Shown one piece after another: positions 1 to 12,635 of a stretch of 64,000 nucleotides of DNA. A program made the position numbers and the translations under genes. The DNA is from Phascolomyces articulosus (Eukaryota > Mucoromycota > Mucoromycetes > Mucorales > Lichtheimiaceae). The notes beneath the pieces were generated by a model that saw only the letters and a program-made list of their open reading frames with translations, was not told where the DNA came from and searched no databases. The stretch spans positions 744,001-808,000 of the forward strand of contig JAIXMP010000017.1 of the NCBI GenBank assembly GCA_025677815.1, in the 5' to 3' direction. The first letter of the stretch is position 1. The number at the start of each line of letters is the position of its first letter.

Positions 1-170
1 GCTCGAAAGCCATTGCCTCGGTAAGGTTGTTGTGGATCCCAATGATTAACAAAACGTTGTTTTAATAATTCAGCCAGTTCGTCTTTTAATGATTGAAGCA
101 TGGCTTGGTCTAACTTGGAATGAAGCAATCGACCAAGGAAATCGGTTGCTTGAGCGATTTCCATATGCAT
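1..170 (-). CDS. BTG/Tob family anti-proliferative protein, N-terminal part (truncated by window edge)
   Basis: Reading on the minus strand from the ATG at 170 gives 56 codons and no stop before the window edge. The peptide begins MHMEIAQATDFLGRLL and includes HWDPQQPYRGNGFR. That matches the start of the BTG/Tob domain, where an early helix is followed by an LKQRFxxHWxPxxPxxGxxFR segment. A second in-frame ATG lies two codons downstream. Proteins of this family bind the Caf1 deadenylase of the CCR4-NOT complex and slow proliferation by promoting mRNA decay; that role is family knowledge. Only the N-terminus is visible, so length, C-terminal motifs and introns cannot be judged. Confidence 0.85.
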   Translation of the reverse strand, partial: MHMEIAQATDFLGRLLHSKLDQAMLQSLKDELAELLKQRFVNHWDPQQPYRGNGFR

Positions 171-1877
171 GTTGATTTGGGCTGAGTTGTGTTAGTGGTT
201 ATTATTGTTATTTTTGTCAATGTGGTTAAAAAGAATGGTGGAATTGAGGGAGGAAGGAACAATCAAATTTCAATAAATGATAAGTTTTTTGTTTTGTTTT
301 TTAAGGGATCAAAATGTTTAAGTAAAGAATAAATAATAGAAAGAAGAAAAAAAAAGTGAAAAAGTGAAAGAGAAAAAAGTGGAATAGAAACGGAGCTCTC
401 TCTCTCTCTCTTTTTTTTTTAGTTAATAAGAATAATATGGGGGGAGGGGAGGGAGGAAGGAAGGAAGAAGAGTAATAAAAAGCAGAAAAGATGGTGTGTT
501 AAAAACATATAAATGCTGTCCGTGTGTTGGGGGGGGGAAGGTGCATTTTATATAAGTATATATAAAGAAACCCACACGGCCCCATTGTCATAAAAGGCAA
601 TTATCAATAGTACTCCTTTTTCAACTTCTGAACCAAAATTTCATTGTTATTATTATATGGACCACAACTATTATCTATTCATGGACAACAAATCATTCTA
701 TTGAAAAAAAAAGAATAAAGGGAGAGAGGGGGAAAGTGGAAACATATAAAGAAGAAGTAAAGAATTATATCAGATTTCAATTATTATGCATATGTATATT
801 TCGATCATGATGGAATCATCTCCTTCTTTCCATATTTTTACATGAAAATAGATACCAGCCTCGTGGCGTAATCATGTTTTGTAGTTTATTATTTAGTAAA
901 TGTACATTCACTCCACCCATCATTTATTTTGTTGACCACTGAAATAGACCAAGTCGATCATTGATAAAAAAAGAAACTCCTATTGGTATTACTTAATGTG
1001 TGGCGAAATAGTGTAATCTATAAAATGATTGACAAAAAATCCTACGTGCGTCGATGTAATCCATCATAGTATATATATATCCCCTTGGTTATATTATATT
1101 AACTATCTACTTTCACTTTGAACCAGAATCATAATAACTCTTCCTTACTAACCCTCAAAGAACACGATTTTTTTTAGCATGCATTGTTTCATCCATACGT
1201 CATTATCTTTTTCAAGCCAAGACGTCGGATATTTCATAATGAACCTCTTTATAGTAATAGTAGTAAATTGATATTGGTAGTACTTTTTTTTTAATCTCAT
1301 TATCCCACGGTTTTAAGTTGAAACGTCTTTTTTATATATACACAGAGGGTCGTGTGTACTATTCGTTCTATTTTTATAATGCCATGACATAAATGTGCCA
1401 ACTTCATATATTATAAAAAAAGGTACTAATTAGTAGAGGTAACTGAAATAAAAAAAGTAACTCCTTAAAAAATCGATAATGATAGTGTTAAAATGGATCA
1501 TGGTATTAGAATCAAGCTTATCCTTTGCTCTTCCTTTATGCACATGCATATATATATACTTCTTTAACCTTCCTTTTTTGTTTGCCTGGTATACTTCGGA
1601 GATACGCTTCATTGTTAATAAAGAGAGGAGTCTTATTATGCTTGGTAATTCCTTTTAGAAGCAAAAGCATTCTCTTATTTATCAGTGACTAGACTATTAG
1701 AAGCTGTTATTTTTTTTCATATACACCTTTTTATCATATGACAAATGGAATGGATTGTAAAATCATCAATTTATTCGTCATTGTCAATAGACATTGAAAG
1801 AAGAAAAATACATAAATGGTGTTGTTGTACTACAAATACAAAGAAGGATAAAGGATGAGAAAAAAAAGTAACTACTA
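171..1877. other. Intergenic region upstream of the BTG/Tob gene
   Basis: The first few hundred bases are the leader and promoter side of the minus-strand BTG/Tob gene. They contain a CT run near 395-411, an A/G-rich stretch at 430-475 and a G run near 529-537. The rest is AT-rich with short TA runs near 1070 and 1550. Short open frames here (for example at 1430-1612) have low-complexity composition and no recognisable domain. I see no further gene. Confidence 0.5.
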
Positions 1878-2306
1878 CTAATTGAGACGATAACGAATTT
1901 TTGTTGCTCCTCTTGGTTTTCTACCAGCCTTTTTAGGAGGTAAAATATGAGAGTGTTTGCTCTTATCATCAAACCGTTTTACATGTCTCTTTCGTTCCTC
2001 ATCATCCATATTATTTTGCTCTTGTTCTTCATTGGTTGTCGTTGTCGTATGATGATCATTAGAAGTGATAGTACCCATTTCTAGTACATGATCATCACCA
2101 TCCATGCCACTTTGTTGCTCAACAGCAGGAGATCTATTCTCCCTCATGACTTGATGTTGTCCACCTTGACTCCATGAATAAGATAACGTATAATACCTAT
2201 CATTTACTTCACTCTCTTCGACTACTATATCTGATACACGAATAAGCTTGGGTTGTTCAGATGATGATTGAGTATTACTTGAACTTGTATGTTGAGTTGT
2301 CTCCAT
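1878..2306 (-). CDS. Hypothetical protein, 142 aa, AT-hook-like C-terminus
   Basis: One uninterrupted frame runs from the ATG at 2306 to the stop at 1878. I do not recognise the family. The middle holds RYYTLSYSWSQGG, reminiscent of the LSYxW core that opens HET (heterokaryon incompatibility) domains, but the rest of that domain is absent. The centre is rich in Thr, Asp, Glu and Asn. The C-terminus is basic (KKAGRKPRGATKIRYR), similar to an AT-hook GRKPRG motif that would bind AT-rich DNA. There is no signal peptide or membrane segment. It could be a small nuclear protein or the surviving first exon of a larger gene. Composition and motifs favour real coding sequence over chance. Confidence 0.5.
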   Translation of the reverse strand: METTQHTSSSNTQSSSEQPKLIRVSDIVVEESEVNDRYYTLSYSWSQGGQHQVMRENRSPAVEQQSGMDGDDHVLEMGTITSNDHHTTTTTNEEQEQNNMDDEERKRHVKRFDDKSKHSHILPPKKAGRKPRGATKIRYRLN

Positions 2307-4058
2307 GTTCTAATAAATTATTTTTTTATCTTGGGGTTATTATACAATAATATATATATATATATCTATAGCAGATGATTCTCTAGTTCCAAGAACATGT
2401 CATTATTTCCTTTACATTTTAATATGCAGAAGTAGTGAAAATAGATTGCGATAGTTGCAGAAGAATTGAAAAATGAACAAGGAAGAAAAAGACTCTATAT
2501 ATATATATATATAATATGAAGAAATAATAAAGGGAAAATAAAACCAGATGATTTATGTGGCATGGGAAATAATATACTATTTATTTATTTTTTATGCGAA
2601 AAAAAACAACTAATAACAAAGGTTGCTTTATTGTTGTTGTATCACATCTCAATTGCTGAGCCAAATGAGTATTATTACTAAAGTGTTGAAGTCTTCCAAG
2701 GTTTTATATTATAACAATGGGAATTGATAGTGATATAATATATAGGGGGAGCTATAAACGATAATGAAAATTAAACTTTTACCGCCAAATGGAATAGGGT
2801 TGAAAAAGTTTATTAAATAATGGAAATAGCACAGGTGTGTAAAAATGAATAATTACATGTCAAAATTAAACACATGAGCCAAGAGAGTACTTCTTTTTAT
2901 TTATATTATTGATCATATTCTTGACACATTTGCATAGTAATTTACGATTCTCCTTTATAAAGATCAACATGTCGTGTGTCTTTTTTATTAATGTAACTAT
3001 ATATATATATATATATATGAAATGGTAAGCAATTCTTAGTACAACACTAAATAAATATACCATTTTAGGAGAAACCGAGTTATGTAGATATATTATTATT
3101 ATTAGCATTTAGAATCATATACATCAATAATATGCTATGTAATGAGTCAAAGTACAACGAAATAATATCCCATGATGATTCAACAAGATCATCAGATACG
3201 CCGTGTGTAATTGACGTTATTATTATCTCATACATCGGAAAGAAAAAAAAAAAGGGATGATTTATTTGACCCTGAAAATTATTCCTTGAACCGAAACATT
3301 AAAGGTATTTATCCATCAATATAAATAGAGCGATGGTATGATGATGACAGGAGAAGAAGGAGTAGGGAAGAACTATCATTAAATAAACATATCATTATGA
3401 TATTGAATATAATATGTGTCAATTATCTTGCATTCAATACAAGTTATTGTTATCAATAAGTGTACTTTTTATAATTAGACTACCACTAGAGAACATCTTT
3501 ATGATCGCATTTGATTCAGGTGCGCAGCATAATAGCTGATCTCATTATTATTATTTTTTTCTTGGTCCGCTGCATAAATCGAGACTGGTGATTCAACAGG
3601 GAGGCACGCCATTTTAAAAAAATAAAGTATAATACAAAATGAAATATATAATGGTAGTTATTATTACTTTAGTATAAAAATATAATGATCTTCTTTCAAG
3701 CAAGTATATGATAATAATGATGTGCCACGGTTTAAATAAAAAAAAAAGAGAAGTGTATGTGTGTGCCCGTTTGTTTATATTTATATATATAAAAATGTGC
3801 CACTTTATAGATAGATATACAACTTGATGCTTCTAATGAGTCCAAAATGGGTTATGATCAAAGAGAAAAGGCGAAAAAAATGTATTTGGTATATAATAAA
3901 AGCGGAGTGGTTTAATGTTATATATATAACAGCCACGCGCAGGACTAGTTGTAAGAGGAAGTTTATATACTTAACTTTTTTTTTTCTCCCCCTTTTTTTC
4001 TTCTTCTTCTTGTTCGTTTTATAATAAAACACTTTTTTTTTGTTGAGGCCGTTTGTTG

Positions 4059-4096
<38 letters not shown>

Positions 4097-4274
4097 TCTC
4101 TCTCTTTTTTTCCTATTCTTTCTAAATCATAACGTAAAGATTATCGATTTTTCCTTTCCCCTTCGAATCCCCTTGTTTTTGTTATAAATATTTTTTATTA
4201 TTATTTATTAACTCATTGGCAGCTCTCTCTCTCTACATTACAAATAACAACAACAAATAGTGTTATTATTACTA
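2307..4274. other. Intergenic region between the hypothetical gene and the kinase gene
   Basis: AT-rich DNA with TA microsatellites near 2348-2366, 2497-2512 and 2998-3018, and a long CT microsatellite just upstream of the kinase gene. Open frames on both strands (2866-3108, 3805-4032) are built from Ile/Tyr/Lys-rich low-complexity sequence and look like chance. No gene, tRNA or transposon was recognised. It must contain the promoters of both flanking divergent genes. Confidence 0.45.
4060..4092. repeat. CT dinucleotide microsatellite in the kinase gene leader
   Basis: About 16 uninterrupted TC units, followed by more pyrimidine-rich sequence up to about 4110. It ends roughly 180 bp before the kinase start codon. 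A shorter CT run (about 4223-4235) lies closer to the ATG. A similar CT tract sits upstream of the next gene at 8548-8574. Confidence 0.9.
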
Positions 4275-7200
4275 ATGCAACACGTCAACGGAGTCCCTGT
4301 TTATAACGATGACCCTATTCATTATTATGAAGGATTGGATGAAGAGCCAACATGGTTTAGTGCACAAGGTGGCGTTTACCGTTGTAAAAGTCGTCAAGCA
4401 CCTTATACCCCAGTTGCCATAAAAAAATACCTTGTAGAAGACTCAGAACTTTATCCCGATCTTTTTGTCATGCCGAAAGAATTAGTCGAAAACGAGATTT
4501 ATACAATGACCAAATGTAACCATCCCAATATTCTCAAATTATTGGGTGTTTATTTACATGACGAGTTTGTCTATTTGATAATGCCATATTGTACAGGCGG
4601 GTCTCTGCAACAATATGTGTTTGAACACCACCTGACTATCGGTCAACTCGTACATATTATTACATCGGTAAATATCTCTCTTTCGCTCTCTCTCTCTCTC
4701 TCTGGTTATTATTATTTTTTTTTTGTTATTATAGCTAATATAAATATATATATATATTTATATATAGATTGCATCTGGATTAGCAGAAGTTCATGGTCAT
4801 GGATATATTCATCGGGATATTAAGTGTGATAATATTTTCCTTGTTGAAGAATCGAATGAAATTGTCATTGGTAAGGAATCTATTACATTGAATATCTATC
4901 CATAGATGAATCATCCAACACACTCTTTTTTTTTATAGGTGATTTTGGAGTGGTATCGATTACTCCAGCTGCAGATTCCAATGTAGAAGAAGCTGGCGTT
5001 GTTTTATTCTGGTCACCTGAACTCGTGCAGCGGAAAATCGTAAACCGAAAAATCGATATTTGGGCACTTGGTATTGTGATTCTTGAGATTTTAAATGGTG
5101 GTAAAGCACCTTATGAAGATGAAAAGTTAAATGAAGAAGAAGTATGTGTTTCATTTATTTTATCTGTCTGAAGTCTCATATCTACACCTCCAAACTTTTT
5201 ATCTTCTTCTGTATTTTCCTCCCCCCCAAAGCAACAAGTACAACACATTTGGATTGGATTCTCCTTGTTCTCACTTTCTCCCTCATCTTTCTCTTCTTCC
5301 TCCTCCTTCTCATCTTGCTTTCTCTTCTCCCCCAACATAAAAACCCCGGCTCTTCTCTCCCTCACTCTTCAAAATCATTACTTTTTTTTTTCTCACCAAA
5401 AATAACATAACGTGTTTATTATTATTTTATGACAGATAAAACAACGTATCCTTGACAACGGTAAACCTTTATATCCAAGCAACCTTCCATCTAGGTTGGT
5501 TGGATTATTAGATATTTGTCTAAGTCCTGATCCTCGTGGAAGAGCTTCTGCTTCAGATATTCTTCAGGTAAATATATCCATATCCATTCTCACCGTTCGT
5601 CCAACAAATTTATACATTTCACACACTGATACACGTGTCATATATGATTTCTTTATTTTTTTAAAAACCCGTTCTTTATTGTTGTGTTGTGATGTATACA
5701 TTTATAAAAAAAAATCATCCCAAAAAAAAACTGACAACGGAAAATTTCCTTTTATAGCATCCGTTCCTGTGTGATTATGAACCTGAACCATTATTCCCAG
5801 CAAATCGTGTTGAACCTACACCCATGTCCGAAGAAGAAGAGGAAGGAGTATTTGAACATCATCATCATCAAGAAGTAGATGACAGTGAAAAAATGTCGGT
5901 TGATAATGAAGATGAAAATATGGAGGATGATGCAGCCATGGTTACGGCACTTAAAAAATTGCGGGCCCTGGAAACACTGCATGATATTGATATTGGACTT
6001 TCTGATATGACAAACGATCAACAAGTGGCCGAACAACAACAACAACAAAAGCCGCTTTCTGCATCTGCATCTGTTGTTGCGGATAATACTGCAGAACCAG
6101 GTGACACAAGTATGAATGAGGGTGACGATGAGGATGATACAAGACAACCTCCTTCGAAAACACCTTCCCTTCAACCTGATTCACCTACAACCAGTACTGC
6201 AGATGATAATGCATCGATTTCTGCAACAACACCTACAGCATCAGAAACAAAAGATACGTTCCAATCCAGAAAACAACAGCAACAACAACAGCAAATATCA
6301 GATATTCGTCGATGTCGATTACCGATTCGTTCATTTACACTTTCAAAAGAAGATGCAGCTACCGCTTCAGCTCAAGAAAAAGTATTAAATGTACTTCGAA
6401 AACGTCAATCCATATCCGATGCGCATTGGAGTCAAGGATCACGATTACCCATGTTTAAAGCCATGACTTTACCACCCCCTTCATCTACATCCAAAGTTTC
6501 ATCCAATGAAAAGAGGATTCGAAGAGCGAAATCTGTACGATTACCTAAAGATATGACATTACCGCCTTCAGGGGCAACCACATCCACCACAGAAAAACCG
6601 TTACGAAAACCCATGGTTCGAAGTCATACTGTTCCTTCATCCCAAAGTCATACATTACTTTTACATAAAAAGACAACGACCAGTTCCGAAAATAAAAAGA
6701 AATTACCAAAAAAATCCATCAAATCCAACAAAAATAATGAAAACGAAGCACCTTCTTCCTCATCAACAGAAAGTCTGAATAAATCACCTACTTTGTCTAC
6801 TTTTTCCTCATCATCCAAGAAACGATTACCCACACGACCCAAAGTACTATTATCATATGGTGGACGAAAAATCCAAGATGAAGAGCCACCTAAAAAACGA
6901 TTGTCGATGTTTCGACGTAAATGTCCACCTGGCGAAACACGCACAGCACGATTAATGATGGGAATTAGTACCACAGGACGTCGACATAGTTCTCTTCGAG
7001 AACAAATTCAAGAAAAAGAAGAAGGTGAGAAAGGTGGAACGGAACGAAGATCCCCTCCTGTTCTGGGTAGTGGACGATTACTTCGATTTGCTTATCAAGA
7101 AAATCATCATACCAGTAAAAAACGACCTGTCTCTGTAGGGAGTAGTAAAATCCAAAGTGAATCTAAAAAATTACAACCTGAATCTTCACAAACCACCATA

Positions 7201-7350
7201 TCAGAAACCAAGATAATATCCTCTTCAAGAAGACAATCAGTCCCTTCCTTTCATCGAAAAACATCCTCGACAGATAAACAACAAGTCGCTCCTACGAAAA
7301 GTAATCGAAGTACAACAGCATTAAGTGCTAAAATCGTTCGAGTTCATTAA
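4275..7350 (+). CDS. STE20/PAK-like serine/threonine protein kinase with long basic tail
   Basis: Five exons: 4275-4667, 4768-4870, 4939-5141, 5436-5567, 5758-7350, all with GT-AG introns, giving 807 aa. The start is the first ATG in frame. The kinase domain spans about residues 25-281: VAIK lysine (about K50), IHRDIKCDN catalytic loop (D148), DFG (167-169), an SPE in place of the usual APE, then DIWALGIVILE and a closing HPFL. The glycine-rich loop is weak (FSAQGGVY rather than GxGxxG). The RDIKCDN motif and overall spacing fit STE20/PAK kinases. The last exon encodes a tail of more than 500 residues, first acidic, then Gln runs, then rich in Ser/Thr/Lys/Arg with many RRxS-like sites. No CRIB or PH domain is visible. 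Substrates cannot be inferred. Confidence 0.87.
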
Positions 7351-8543
7351 AATCCCTTGTTTATTTATATTCTTCTCTCTTTTCTTTATATTAAACATGC
7401 ATATTATTATTTACTATTATTATTATTATTATTATTCCCTTTTTCTTTTAACGCAACTTCTTTAGCATATTATTATTATCATTATTATTGTAGCAGCTCT
7501 TTTCTTTTATACCGCAATTATTATTACATATATATATAAATCTCACCCCATCTTTTTCTTTTGAATTCTCCGTAATAAGCTTCTCTCTCTCTCTCTCTCT
7601 CCCCTTTCAAATCTCTTTATTATATCCTTCTTTTTTTTTTAAGTATACAATTCCTTTTTTTTTTTTAGTAAAAACGATTTTTGCTCAAACAGACAAATAC
7701 TTTTTTTATTTTAAAGTGTGGAGGTCGTTGTCTTTTTTTTTTGTATTACAATGCAACATAAGGTTTTTTTTAGTGTGCGGAACACAGCATGATAATACTT
7801 TTTTTGTCTTATAAATGTGTTACTTTACTTGCTATTTTGGATCGTATATCCTATTGTCATTGAGAAACAATGGTATATGATGCTTATTTAGATGCCATAG
7901 CTTTATTGTGATGTATTTAAGCAACCATTAAAAAGAAGAAGAATTATCTGCGTTATCTACGTATGAGAAAGAGAAAAACAAAGTGAGGCTTTGCTATGGA
8001 GTAATCTGTCTCATGCATGGGAAGTCATATATTATCCCTGGTGTTGTTTTGTTCGCCTGACCCGTTATAAAAAAGGGACGTTTGTTGTATTTTTGGGTAA
8101 CCGAGCCCACTTATTGTATGACGGATGGTGAGAAGTGCTATAGAGTACTACTTGACTTAACTTTAAACCTTGAGATAAATATATTATGGCGTATTTTATT
8201 GAACGGATCTGACAATCCGATAGAAAAATGTAACCTGTTTCAAAGCTTATTCTTGAGAAAAGGGAGCTAATGAAAATCTTCTTTTTTTATTATTATTTCG
8301 CTCCTATCTAGGTTATAATAAAATAAATATTTGATATTGAATAAGCCTTGCTTTCATCAATGTTAAAATTGTCATTAGTATCATCTGTTATAATATAAAT
8401 ATTATGATTGGATTGCTTAAAAGGACCTCTGCAAAATTTCATTAGGATTTTTTTGTACCTAAAATTAGAAACACACTTTTTTTTTTCATCACCAGCAAAA
8501 AGTGTGGTTTCTCGACCTTTTTTTTATTATTATTCACTTTTCT

Positions 8544-8574
<31 letters not shown>

Positions 8575-8631
8575 ACTCTTTCCTCCTCCCTTTCCGTCCT
8601 CTCCTCCCTTTTTTTTCACCTTTCATTAAGG
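7351..8631. other. Intergenic region with microsatellites
   Basis: Contains the 3' region of the kinase gene and the promoter and leader of the glycosyltransferase gene. Visible are a TTA/TAT run near 7412-7436, a CT run near 7581-7600 and poly-T tracts. Open frames at 7357-7539 and 8082-8270 show no domain or splice support. No gene was recognised. Confidence 0.45.
8548..8574. repeat. CT microsatellite in the glycosyltransferase leader
   Basis: About 13 CT units lying 58-84 bp upstream of the ATG at 8632, followed by further pyrimidine-rich sequence right up to the start codon. It is similar in type and placement to the CT tract upstream of the kinase gene. Confidence 0.85.
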
Positions 8632-10955
8632 ATGCCACTCGACCTTCCCCAATTCAAGAGTGACACCCTACCAGCACGAAGACCGCGAACCAATAAACGA
8701 ACGTTGGTTGCTTTAGCTGTTGTTGGTGTCTTTTTTTTATTCTTTTTGAATGCTCGGGTAAGTAATCCCGATACAACCTCATCCGTTCAAGAGCCACCAT
8801 CCAGTAGTGATCCCAACAAGCATATTCATGACGAAACCACATTAACACCACCTATTCTTGAAGAAGGAGAGGAAGAACAATCTCCATCCGACGATCCTGA
8901 TCTTTTCCCCATTGACGATCCTACCAGTGAAGCTGCCAATATTTTACCTGACCAAGAATTATTCCCCACCACACCCAACGACGAGGATAAAACACAATCG
9001 AGTATTCTAGACGAAGAAGAAGTAAAAAGTGGAGAAAATGTTATTTCGCCTCATTCCAATCAACATAGTTCTTTACCTCATCCATTATCTGAAGAAAGTC
9101 AAGATGATATTATTATTAATGATTCCAATCATTATACACATATTGTCGTGATTGCCTCTCAAGCAAGAGATATGACCCGTCGTCAATTGATCCGTGAAAA
9201 ATACTTTGGTTTACGTGATAATTTATTACCTTGTATGCGTTATAATACAGACACGTTGTACAAGTTTTGGATCTATGGTGATATGATTCCGGCCAAGACC
9301 GATGAACGTCGTCGTTATGAAGCTGAAAAAATGGAATGGGATGATCTTGAAGAAATGGGTAAAGGGATCAAGTTTGAACAAACCAGTATTTTGGAATGGG
9401 TAAGGTTTTATATTTATTTATTTATATTTCTTTATTAATTGGCTTGATTAGAAAAGGGGAGGATGGCGGGAATTGGTTGGGGGGAGGGGAGAAGGAAAGA
9501 TGTTAAATAGAAAGAAAATTAATATCTTTTTTTTTTAAATAGGCCGAAACCACTTTGGCAGATCGTGGTATTACTTATGATTATTTGATTGTACAAGATG
9601 TCAATACATTTATTCAATTATCCAACATTAAACGAGAATTGGATAATGGTGTGATCAGTGAAAGTACCCATTCACCTGTGGCCATCAATTCGGATACACC
9701 AACGAATTTGGTATGGGGTAACTTTGCTGGTGCTGAAAGTGACAAACATGCATTCATTGTGGGTTCTGCTGCTGTCAAATTGGCTATTGAAAAACAAGCT
9801 GATATTACCATGTTTGATGTGAATGGTCCTCATATTTTGACCAATATGTATCATTATTATGAATCCATTGGTGCCGATGTTGAAAGTGCTGTGGATGCTA
9901 CTATGGAACCTGAAGCTGCTGCTGAAGAACAAGAACGTGTTATTCCTTTGTTTATTCGTGAAGATGGTGCTGAAGATACTCATCGTTTCATTCGTTGGGA
10001 AAATAACGTGGAGTCCGTCCATGCTGAAGATAGTGTCGTAACCCATGTTTATCAAGATGCCGAATTTACTGATTTGGCCCGTTGGACTTATCTCAAGCCA
10101 TCCCCTGTGTGTTATCCACGCAAATCTGCTTTCAAGGATGGTCAACCTCCCTTGGATCCATTGGATGATGATCAGGAAGAAGTAACGACAGAAGACGATG
10201 AATTCCCTACCAGTGACAATTCGACTTCAGCTGCCATGGCCGGTTTGACTGAAGGAAATCGTCCTTCCATTGCTTTAATGACCTCTTCCTTTATTTATCC
10301 TGATAATTGTATGGAACCTTCTGCTACTTTATCTGCTATCAACAAACGTAAATTTGCCATCCGTCATGGTCACAGTTTCGTGGCACGAAGTGCTGAATTT
10401 GCTCAACAACGTGGACGCAAGACGGTCTGGGGTAAGATTGATGCCATTGAAAAGGTATTACCCAAATACGATTGGATCTTTTGGATGGATATGGATGCTG
10501 TTATTTTCAACCAAGAGCATTCTCTTTATGAATTATTGGATGATTTACGGGAGCGTTATCCTGGTGGTACCGAAGCATTTGACAAGAATGTGGATTTCAT
10601 TGTCTCCCGACCTCCTCGGGATCCGATGTTAAATGCTGGTGTGTTTTTCATGCGCAATTCGCCTTGGAGTATGGAATTCTTGCGTGAAGTACAAAACAAT
10701 GTACCATGGTATAATAAGGGATCGGCTTATGAACAAGGTGCTATGGCAGAAATCATTGAAAATCCTAAACATAAGGATAATGTATATCAGCTTTATCCTG
10801 ATGTTCATACATTCAATACGTTCCCCAAATTTTATCAACCTGGTGATTTCATTGTTCATTATGCTCCTGACAAGTGTCCCAGTCCATTTGTATTGAAGGG
10901 ATTGGAATTTGCTGAGAGAATTGAAAATGGTGAAGTGATTGATAAATTGGTATAA
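8632..10955 (+). CDS. Type II membrane glycosyltransferase, GT31-like domain fused to GT34 domain
   Basis: Two exons, 8632-9399 and 9543-10955 (GT-AG), encode 726 aa. A short basic cytosolic end is followed by one hydrophobic anchor (about residues 25-39) and an acidic Ser/Pro-rich stem, as in Golgi type II enzymes. Residues about 170-370 resemble GT31 galactosyltransferases (a start like RRQLIREKYFG, later YDYLIVQDVNTFIQLSNI). The site of the family's DDD metal motif reads QDVN, so this half may be inactive. Residues about 495-726 are a good GT34 match (Gma12/Mnn10): KYDWIFWMDMDAVIF holds a DxD motif near 572-574, followed by LNAGVFFMRNS and HTFNTFP. GT34 enzymes add alpha-galactose or mannose to glycans. 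The acceptor cannot be told from sequence. Confidence 0.85.
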
Positions 10956-11844
10956 AAAAAACAAAACCAACAACACCTTACTCTCATTCTCATTCTATAT
11001 TGTTCTCTTCTTTAAATTATTCATCTAAAATCACAATTCATCCCCATCTTCATGTTTTCCTCCAAATACTACACATATACACACACAGAAACAAACACTT
11101 TTTTTTTGCCATGTACATTAATATATTCTTTTTTTTTCAAGATAAATTCCATTATTTTTTTTATGGATCTATAAATTGCATTTGATTTACAAAAACGGGA
11201 TTTTCCCATGTTCTTCTGATATTAAAAATCCATTATCATAGTGATTGACAGGCCCTAGTGTAACATCTACGTATAGAGTGGAAATTTAAGTGTATGTAAT
11301 AATAAAAGTGCTTAAAACCATTTATGCTTCTAGCTCAGGCAAACGGTGTACCATCGCTCAGTGTCATCACATATTGCTTGCTGGAAACTTGATCGATCAA
11401 AATTATCTCTTGTTTGCTTACGTAGCACTAATTTATTATCTCCTCGACCGAACGGATCAAACGTCTTGTCAGTTGAAGATGATTCTTTTCAAGGGAAGAT
11501 AATGAAACTAATGATGGAAAAGACATAGATAGAGTCCAACGAAGTGCTTATGATACTTATAGTACAATGATTTTTTTTAGTAAAACGCATCAAATGAGGT
11601 GCAAGCATAGTTTATTTGCACCAATACTGGATAAGTGACTTACCACTATTTCGCATACAGCAGCACTACAAGAAGCTACTACAATAGCTTCTGATAATAA
11701 TTCCCATAGTGATTCATAGTAACCCTCTCCTACCTCCCTCTACAGAAGCCAAACTTTATTCTCAAAAGGGTTTGTTTTTCAGTCTTATTTTCTCTTACTC
11801 TAACCTGTATATGTATATAATCTTTTACTCTATATCGCAAGAAA

Positions 11845-11866
11845 GCGACTATATGTCTATAGTCGC
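11845..11866. repeat. Perfect inverted repeat (9-bp arms, 4-nt loop)
   Basis: The arms are GCGACTATA and TATAGTCGC separated by TGTC. The arms would form a stable cruciform or RNA hairpin. No gene is closely associated; it lies in the gene-poor stretch between the glycosyltransferase and PPR genes. Confidence 0.7.
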
Positions 11867-12635
11867 CAGTCATCAGTCTTCCACCAATAAATAAATATAT
11901 AAATAAATATTTATATATTTCGCATATATATTTCGTGATGTGAATACTTTTTGAACCAATATGGGAAAATAATAGATGTAAGGTATTCGTCAACTATTGT
12001 TGTGTGGTCACACCCCTCATTGACTATATAAGCGTTCTTCAACTCCACTGAGATTCTTCTGGGAACGCTTTTTATCGATGAGTTGCTAAAAAAAAATATT
12101 TTATGTAAATAGGAGTGTATTTTGATGCTTCATAGTTATGTTTATAAATATTACTGTGGTCCCAGTTGGCAATACAACAACGTAGAATCCTGTTGTACTT
12201 TTCAGTACTATAGTACCTTTGGTTGTAACCTTAAATAAATTCATTTGGTTAAATCCGCGAGCATATCCATTTGTAGGTTTTTTTTTTTTTTAGGTCTATC
12301 TGTCAACCTCGTCTGTTTAGACGATGTGTATATATTGATATTATTTTCCTTTGGTGCTTTGCCGTTAAAACACGGATTGTTTATAAGCAATACATGAGCA
12401 ATTCTTCTTGCATATATTAGTCAAGGGCACTATTTAATAAGATGAAATTGAGGGGTAAGAACTGTCATACTTTCATTAAATATAGCATTGACTTCCAACA
12501 TGTCATGGTCCCTCTTATTTGCTACAGCTATTGTTCCTTCTAAAAAGAATCTTGATATATGATATGCTAATCCAACCCATGTAGTTCTAAAGCTACTCAT
12601 ATCTCTATATCAAAATGGTTTTATACTACTATTGA

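Noticed and set aside
6116..6974. Several frames antisense or shifted within the kinase last exon
   Set aside because: Shadows of the long coding exon with Gln/Ser repeats.
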